32,244 nucleotides of DNA, taken from the NCBI RefSeq assembly GCF_014451325.2, contig NZ_JACSCH020000001.1, positions 47,414-79,657 on the forward strand, written 5' to 3'. Positions 32,094-32,244 of this stretch are shown piece by piece; the stretch's first letter is position 1, and every line of letters begins with the position of its first letter. Source of the DNA: Streptomyces sp. CB02980 (GTDB lineage: Bacteria; Actinomycetota; Actinomycetes; Streptomycetales; Streptomycetaceae). The notes under the pieces were generated by a model that was not told where the DNA came from, did not search any database, and worked only from the letters and a program-made list of their open reading frames with translations. A program made the translations under genes and the position numbers.

Positions 32094-32243
32094 TCATGGC
32101 CGGGCGGCTGCTTGCCGTCGGTAGTGGCAGTCGCGGGCACGGGCCTGGTGTCGGCGTCGCCAGTGTGACCAGCGGAGTCGGTGCGCGAGGTCGTGGGCCC
32201 GGCTGGTCAGGGTGGTGAACAGGCGTTGGATCTCGGTGCAGGT
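32094..32243 (-). pseudogene. Transposase C-terminus, probably IS701-type, runs off the right edge
   Basis: Minus-strand frame from the window edge reads TCTEIQRLFTTLTSRAHDLA then HRLRWSHWRRRHQARARDCH and YRRQAAARP to TGA 32094-32096. The N-E-I-x-x-L-F...H-R-L-x-W-S-x-W-R-R-R-H-Q-A...C-H-Y-R-R ending is what I know from Streptomyces DDE_5/IS701-like transposases. The rest lies outside the window. Confidence 0.5.
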
Positions 32244-32244
32244 C

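Noticed and set aside
1..32244. tRNA, rRNA or CRISPR loci
   Set aside because: No cloverleaf-like or rRNA-like stretch and no regularly spaced repeat array was seen by eye.

Overview
The window is high-GC actinomycete DNA, most probably Streptomyces: GTG/TTG starts, strong third-position GC, MocR-type regulator, Sec-secreted propeller proteins, a mycothiol-dependent isomerase fold and actinobacterial IS families all fit. It looks like an accessory region (chromosome arm or large plasmid): roughly a third is insertion sequences or their debris, and many non-IS genes are fragments. No rRNA, tRNA or CRISPR array was recognised.

Layout. 1-3.4 kb: a Ku (non-homologous end joining) gene cut in two by a 2.53-kb IS110-family element (66-2597) that carries a cargo gene and a recognisable bridge-RNA region; removing the insert rejoins Ku exactly in frame. 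3.5-6 kb: debris (deoxyribosyltransferase-like C-terminus, frameshifted cupredoxin lipoprotein, Sua5/YrdC fragment) around an intact methyltransferase gene. 5.98-7.73 kb: an ISAzo13-family element with two genes and 22-bp terminal inverted repeats. 8.2-10.4 kb: a secreted beta-propeller-like protein flanked by a 29-bp direct repeat, then a GNAT acetyltransferase. 10.45-12.4 kb: ISL3 and IS5 remnants fused head to head. 12.4-15.9 kb: TPR membrane protein, hypothetical gene, APH-type kinase, IS5 and HTH debris, conserved hypothetical gene. 15.9-17.7 kb: two IS5 elements side by side, the first apparently intact through a programmed -1 frameshift. 17.7-20.1 kb: a cluster of palindromes, MmcQ/YjbR protein, Tn3 transposase tail, DUF1963-like protein.

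20.6-25.5 kb is the best preserved block and reads as one metabolic module: a MocR/PdxR-type regulator overlapping a mycothiol-dependent isomerase-like gene, divergent from an MFS transporter, a ketopantoate-reductase-family enzyme and a Rid-family protein. The MocR gene and the MFS gene share a 46-bp promoter region with an inverted repeat.

25.6-32.2 kb: an IS5 transposase facing a coiled-coil/winged-helix gene, an IS701 remnant, an orphan MazF/PemK-like gene, a DUF3560 (plasmid-type) remnant, two small secreted proteins and a second IS110 element broken by the end of an IS5-type element. Single-base indels recur in many IS and non-IS genes, so either the region is decaying neutrally or the assembly has homopolymer errors; this affects many of the pseudogene calls.
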